The notes beneath the pieces are model-generated. The model made no database searches and was not told the origin of the DNA. It worked only from the letters and a program-made list of their open reading frames with translations. The position numbers were made by a program, and so were the translations under genes. DNA of 64,000 nucleotides from Leishmania mexicana MHOM/GT/2001/U1103 (lineage: Eukaryota; Euglenozoa; Kinetoplastea; Trypanosomatida; Trypanosomatidae), in contig NC_018320.1 in NCBI RefSeq assembly GCF_000234665.1, forward strand, positions 62,001 through 126,000, read 5' to 3'. Positions 61,308 to 64,000 of this stretch are shown here, piece by piece. Each line of letters starts with the position of its first letter. Positions within the stretch are counted from its first letter, which is position 1.

Positions 61308-63356
61308 CTACCGTATCGGCGTCGCCCCAATCCCCCGTGCACTGACCGGGTAGGCCGCGTGCGTGCGAAAGTAATCGGAAAGCAACGCGTTATGCAGCCG
61401 CGCCCGAACATGTGCGTCGAGCACAGGCTCGTTCATGGCCGCCACGCCAAAGTCAGAGACCCCGTTCGCAGTGGCAGTCGCCCCCGCGGCATCCTTACGA
61501 ACGGCAGTGAAAGGCGTGCGCACCTGTCCATCGCCGTGGCCCGCCGTGGCCTTCGCAGCCACTCCCTTGGGCTCCGGCGAAGTCCGCTTCGCAAACAGCC
61601 ACTGCCGGGATCGTCTCAGCGGCGCTTCTGTGTCGCCAGGGGCAATTCTCGCCACGCGCTCACTGGATGCCTTGAGCTCCGGGTCACTACCGCTGGAGAC
61701 GACAGCAGTGTCCGGGTGCTCCGCTGAGACGAAGCTCATTAGCCGCGCGTAGCGCTCGGCGTCCAGAAAGCTGGACCACATCTCCTCATCGATCTTCTCT
61801 TCTGTCGTCAAGGGTGCGCGCGAGGGTGTGGTGGCGGTGGATGACACCGTGGACGGCGTGGAGCAACACCGACCGCGGCTCAGGGTTGATGTCGTCGAGA
61901 GGGGCTTCTGCGGCTTCTGAAGCAGCAGTGGGCGATACGGGTCGAGGGTCCGCGATTCCGCTAGCGTTGCCATTGATGCCACGGCTGCCGCCTCGCTAGA
62001 GGATGCCGATGGTGCGTCGATCTTTGGAGCCTCACATGACGTATTGGTGGGTCGTCGCGGAGTTGCAGCCCGTGCGGAGGCTGCGAGATCGCCGTGGACT
62101 AGCACCTTGGCCGCTCTTCCAAGTCGCTGAACAGCCGCCATCCTCTCCTCCTGCTCAAGCGCCTTCAACTCACGCACCAGCTCCACCACGTGCTTCGAAG
62201 ATGAGTACCGCTCCACCGGCCATTCTTCCTCGTAGTAACGGCCGATTGCCGTCTGCGCCACCGCAGATGTGAACGCGGAGCCTCTCGTCGCCGATGGTGC
62301 CTGCTCCACGACCAAGAGCTCACAGTTCGTCAGCCGCCCCTGCTGCCACCACGCGCGGTAGTCGTTGACGTGGTTGATAAGCACTTGCGTGACACCGTTT
62401 GTAAGGTCGACGTAGCGGAACTGGGGTGAGTGCACCCCCCACGCCTGCCTAGCCTTGACACACAGAGCGCCCCAGGGAAGCATGCCTTGACCGGATGGCG
62501 TGTGGCTGGAAAAGAAAATCACCTCCGCCGGCGCGGCGCTGTGCCGCAACACCACCGTCACATTAAGCCGAATGATGAGGGCCGGGTCCAGGATGCACTG
62601 CAGCGGAACTTGAATGACGTCCGCGTCGGCGCGACGCACCGGCGGACTGGCTCGCGTGCGGGCTCTCTCGCTACATGCAGTGCTGCCCTTGTACTGCCGC
62701 TGCGGTGCTTGAGGGAAGTCCGTGGACGGCACACCAGAGCGAAACGCGTAGAGTGTAGAGGTGAGCGGACGCGGCTTCCACACGCGCTCCTTGTGGCCCG
62801 CCTCGCCCGCGGCAGCAGTCGCTGCGGTCTCTCCTGCGGTGCGTGCCTCCGAGGTGAGCCGATGGTGGTCCATATGGTGCGCCACCGTGTGCATTATCTC
62901 CTGAGCCGAGCCCGCGGGTGACCCGTGATGATGGACGAAGGCGTCCCGCACATCACTGGTCGTTGCATCGGGAGAAGCCGTCGGGTCAGCCGCCGACACA
63001 TACGCCCCGCCACGTCTCCACATGTGGAAGTCGTCCGCATCGTTGAGCACTACGAGGCACGCAGAGGGGCGGGTCTTGGATGGGGCTGACGCCGAAAGGC
63101 CGGCGCCCACAGCCTCCTCGACGAGTGCCTCCTCTTGCGGCTGTGGCGTCTCTTCCGCTACCTCGCGGCGAGTGTGAGCGTTCGCGTCGGTTAGGGTGCA
63201 GGGTAGCTTGTACTTGAAGATGGGTCTGAAATCGGCACCCCAGGCAGTCCGCGCGCACTCGACAAGCTCCGTGTACGTTCTGGCCCAGCACCACACGCCC
63301 TCGCCCGGGCACGCGCCGGAGAGCAGCAGAAAACGATCGGCACCGATGTCCTCCAT
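61308..63356 (-). CDS. Hypothetical protein with two copies of a ubiquitin-fold-like (PB1/DCX-like) domain
   Basis: A 682-aa protein I cannot name. Two regions share a pattern. In residues 8-116 a hydrophobic strand precedes a tryptophan, then CARTAWGADFRPIFKYK, then a strand ending DADDFHMWRRGG. In residues 266-350 a VTVVLRH strand is followed by PWGALCVKARQAWG, FRYVDLTNG, and NHVNDYRAWWQQGRL. The order strand-strand-helix-(FKY/FRY) strand-(D-x-DD/DDY) helix resembles PB1 or doublecortin domains, so a scaffold or microtubule-linked role is possible; this is inference. A helix with KALEQEERMAAVQRL-like sequence follows at about 395-415. The remaining C-terminal ~260 residues are Ser/Ala/Thr-rich. 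The start at 63356 removes a spacer-like N-terminal extension. Confidence 0.72.
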   Translation of the reverse strand: MEDIGADRFLLLSGACPGEGVWCWARTYTELVECARTAWGADFRPIFKYKLPCTLTDANAHTRREVAEETPQPQEEALVEEAVGAGLSASAPSKTRPSACLVVLNDADDFHMWRRGGAYVSAADPTASPDATTSDVRDAFVHHHGSPAGSAQEIMHTVAHHMDHHRLTSEARTAGETAATAAAGEAGHKERVWKPRPLTSTLYAFRSGVPSTDFPQAPQRQYKGSTACSERARTRASPPVRRADADVIQVPLQCILDPALIIRLNVTVVLRHSAAPAEVIFFSSHTPSGQGMLPWGALCVKARQAWGVHSPQFRYVDLTNGVTQVLINHVNDYRAWWQQGRLTNCELLVVEQAPSATRGSAFTSAVAQTAIGRYYEEEWPVERYSSSKHVVELVRELKALEQEERMAAVQRLGRAAKVLVHGDLAASARAATPRRPTNTSCEAPKIDAPSASSSEAAAVASMATLAESRTLDPYRPLLLQKPQKPLSTTSTLSRGRCCSTPSTVSSTATTPSRAPLTTEEKIDEEMWSSFLDAERYARLMSFVSAEHPDTAVVSSGSDPELKASSERVARIAPGDTEAPLRRSRQWLFAKRTSPEPKGVAAKATAGHGDGQVRTPFTAVRKDAAGATATANGVSDFGVAAMNEPVLDAHVRARLHNALLSDYFRTHAAYPVSARGIGATPIR

Positions 63357-64000
63357 GAAGGCCAGTCGAGTCAGCGGCAGAGAGGGGATAGAGGAGGGGA
63401 GGGGGAGGGGGATGCGCAGATGGAGCAGCGATTCCGTAACGCAGAGACACGCATCAAGCCTCCCGATCGATGCGCTTTCGTTGCCTGTGTGAGTATATGT
63501 CTGCCAGCCGCACGCGAGGACGGTGCGGAGAAAGGGGGGCAAAGGAAAGTGTGAGGGTAGAGAATGTGGAGCAGAGTGTGTGGGGGGGGAGGAACGGCAG
63601 GGAGAAGCACATCGGAAAGTGTAAAGGAGGTGTCAGCGCCCGCATGGCACGACGAGGGGAGCGGGAGGGAATGGTGGACGGCAGCGGCGGCGGAGTCGGC
63701 GCCTGCAATGCCGTCACTGCCTCCCCTCCCCCCTCCCTCCTCCTCCTCCTCCTCGTGACTCTGTCTGTCGCGCTGCAGGCCCATGGGCGCACGAGAGAGA
63801 GGGCGGCGGGAGGGTGGGTGCGTGTGCAGGAAGGCCCTCCACAGACCAGCAGCTGCACCGCGCCTGCGCAGAGGCAAAGAAGGAATAGGCTCCCCGCGAA
63901 GGATTCGCTACGTTCTTCGCCGCTGCTCCGCCATCGCTTCTTCAGAGCGGGGGTCGTGTTCATCGCGGGCAGTCAACGCCAGCAGTAGCAGCAGCATCAA
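63357..64000. other. Upstream spacer at the window edge, no gene seen
   Basis: Upstream of the 682-aa gene. A purine-rich run at about 63382-63412 (coding-strand pyrimidine tract) starts some 25 nt from the ATG and is a plausible splicing signal. The interval also has a G-run near 63582-63590 and a (CTC)n block at about 63731-63757. No gene seen. Confidence 0.6.

Noticed and set aside
1..64000. tRNA, rRNA or snoRNA genes and a strand-switch region
   Set aside because: I saw no tRNA-like A/B boxes with cloverleaf potential, no rRNA-like sequence and no change of coding strand. A covariance-model scan could still reveal small RNAs.

Overview
The window reads as nuclear DNA of a trypanosomatid, almost certainly a Leishmania species. 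It is GC-rich. All 19 genes I can support lie on the minus strand, and none shows an intron. The spacers run from about 0.3 to 4 kb and are full of (CA)n/(GT)n tracts, G-runs and purine-rich stretches (pyrimidine tracts on the coding strand). This is one directional gene cluster of the kind transcribed as a polycistron and matured by trans-splicing and polyadenylation. From memory, the two PRL-type phosphatases, ELP3 and the IP3-receptor gene together match Leishmania chromosome 16. That placement is recall and was not searched.

Layout in the direction of transcription (64,000 down to 1). First come a 682-aa protein with a duplicated ubiquitin-like-looking domain, an AlkB-family dioxygenase, an EBP-type sterol isomerase and a C2H2-like protein. 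Next are a 1248-aa FHA plus tandem-BRCT protein that looks like NBS1, the tRNA m1G37 methyltransferase TRM5, a STE20-type kinase and the proteasome chaperone PSMD9/Nas2. These are followed by a 2873-aa IP3-receptor-like calcium channel, a PPR-like protein, an ankyrin/membrane/alpha-beta-hydrolase fusion, PRL phosphatase 2, ELP3 and PRL phosphatase 1. The cluster ends with a small hypothetical protein, two mitochondrial carriers, a LAS1-type HEPN endoribonuclease and a low-complexity hypothetical protein.

The genes do not form one pathway, which is normal for a trypanosomatid cluster. They cover tRNA and rRNA maturation (ELP3, TRM5, AlkB-like, LAS1), calcium and kinase/phosphatase signalling (IP3R-like, STE20, two PRLs), mitochondrial functions (two carriers, PPR-like, C2H2-like), sterol synthesis, proteasome assembly and DNA-damage response.

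The spacers carry a dispersed repeat: about 494 bp at 5745-6238, about 457 bp at 21020-21476, and a 320-bp partial copy at 1727-2046. All are in the same orientation downstream of stop codons. By position, size and remembered sequence they resemble SIDER2 retroposons, but the two long copies are nearly identical, which is unusual for that family. A different retroposon-like relic lies near 59.74-60.57 kb. I see no tRNA, rRNA, CRISPR array or protein-coding transposon.
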